Shown piece by piece: positions 7,518 through 7,651 of a stretch of 7,651 nucleotides of DNA. The position numbers were made by a program, and so were the translations under genes. Source of the DNA: an uncultured Acidobacteriota bacterium. Its GTDB lineage: Bacteria > Acidobacteriota > Blastocatellia > RBC074. The stretch's first letter is position 1. Every line of letters begins with the position of its first letter. Location: positions 1 through 7,651 of the forward strand of contig CALBSU010000194.1 of assembly GCA_937967285.1 (NCBI GenBank), read 5' to 3'. A model generated the notes under the pieces. It did not search any database. It was not told the DNA's origin and was given only the letters and a program-made list of their open reading frames with translations.

Positions 7518-7651
<134 letters not shown>

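Overview
The window looks like a piece of an Acidobacteriota chromosome (or a close relative). The best marker is the plus-strand gene at 4540-6612. It has the layout of the 'VWFA-related Acidobacterial domain' family (TIGR03436): an N-terminal VVVTD/GEDFEI block, a degenerate vWA MIDAS site, and the YYLLGF...VRARAGFF block. GC content is moderately high, Shine-Dalgarno sites are strong, and the noncoding stretches carry short repeats of the CTTNGCG type. These impressions come from reading the sequence; no database was searched.

Layout. 1-196: noncoding, with three tandem 34-bp units at 80-181. 197-526 (minus): small ArsR-type winged-helix regulator. 561-586: GC-rich hairpin after the cytochrome gene. 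600-2012 (minus): eight-heme c-type cytochrome resembling octaheme tetrathionate reductase (OTR). 2023-3810 (minus): outer-membrane beta-barrel protein of the DUF3373 type with an N-terminal coiled coil. 3862-4206 (minus): small monoheme cytochrome c. 4207-4539: divergent regulatory region with a near-consensus sigma-54 promoter facing the cytochrome genes and a palindrome about 165 bp upstream of the predicted start. 4540-6612 (plus): exported VWFA-related protein. 6618-6799: long imperfect inverted repeat. 6865-6900: rho-independent terminator. 6901-7517: no convincing gene, but two perfect inverted repeats. 7518-7651 (minus): C-terminal end of a formylglycine-generating-enzyme/sulfatase-modifying-factor domain protein, cut by the window edge.

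How the genes may work together. The three exported minus-strand genes (monoheme cytochrome, porin, octaheme cytochrome) are tightly packed (51 bp and 10 bp gaps), each has a strong ribosome binding site, and a hairpin follows the last one. They look like one operon encoding a periplasmic/outer-membrane electron-transfer module. The monoheme protein could carry electrons, the octaheme protein could be a terminal reductase or wire, and the barrel could be a channel or scaffold. No inner-membrane quinol dehydrogenase (CymA/NapC type) lies in the window, so electrons would enter from elsewhere. The substrate is unknown: OTR proteins act in vitro on tetrathionate, nitrite and hydroxylamine, while barrel plus multiheme cytochrome pairs also recall extracellular electron conduits. 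The cysteine-bearing ArsR protein at the end of the cluster is a candidate redox or metal sensor for it. The VWFA protein and the FGE-type protein have no visible functional link to this module.
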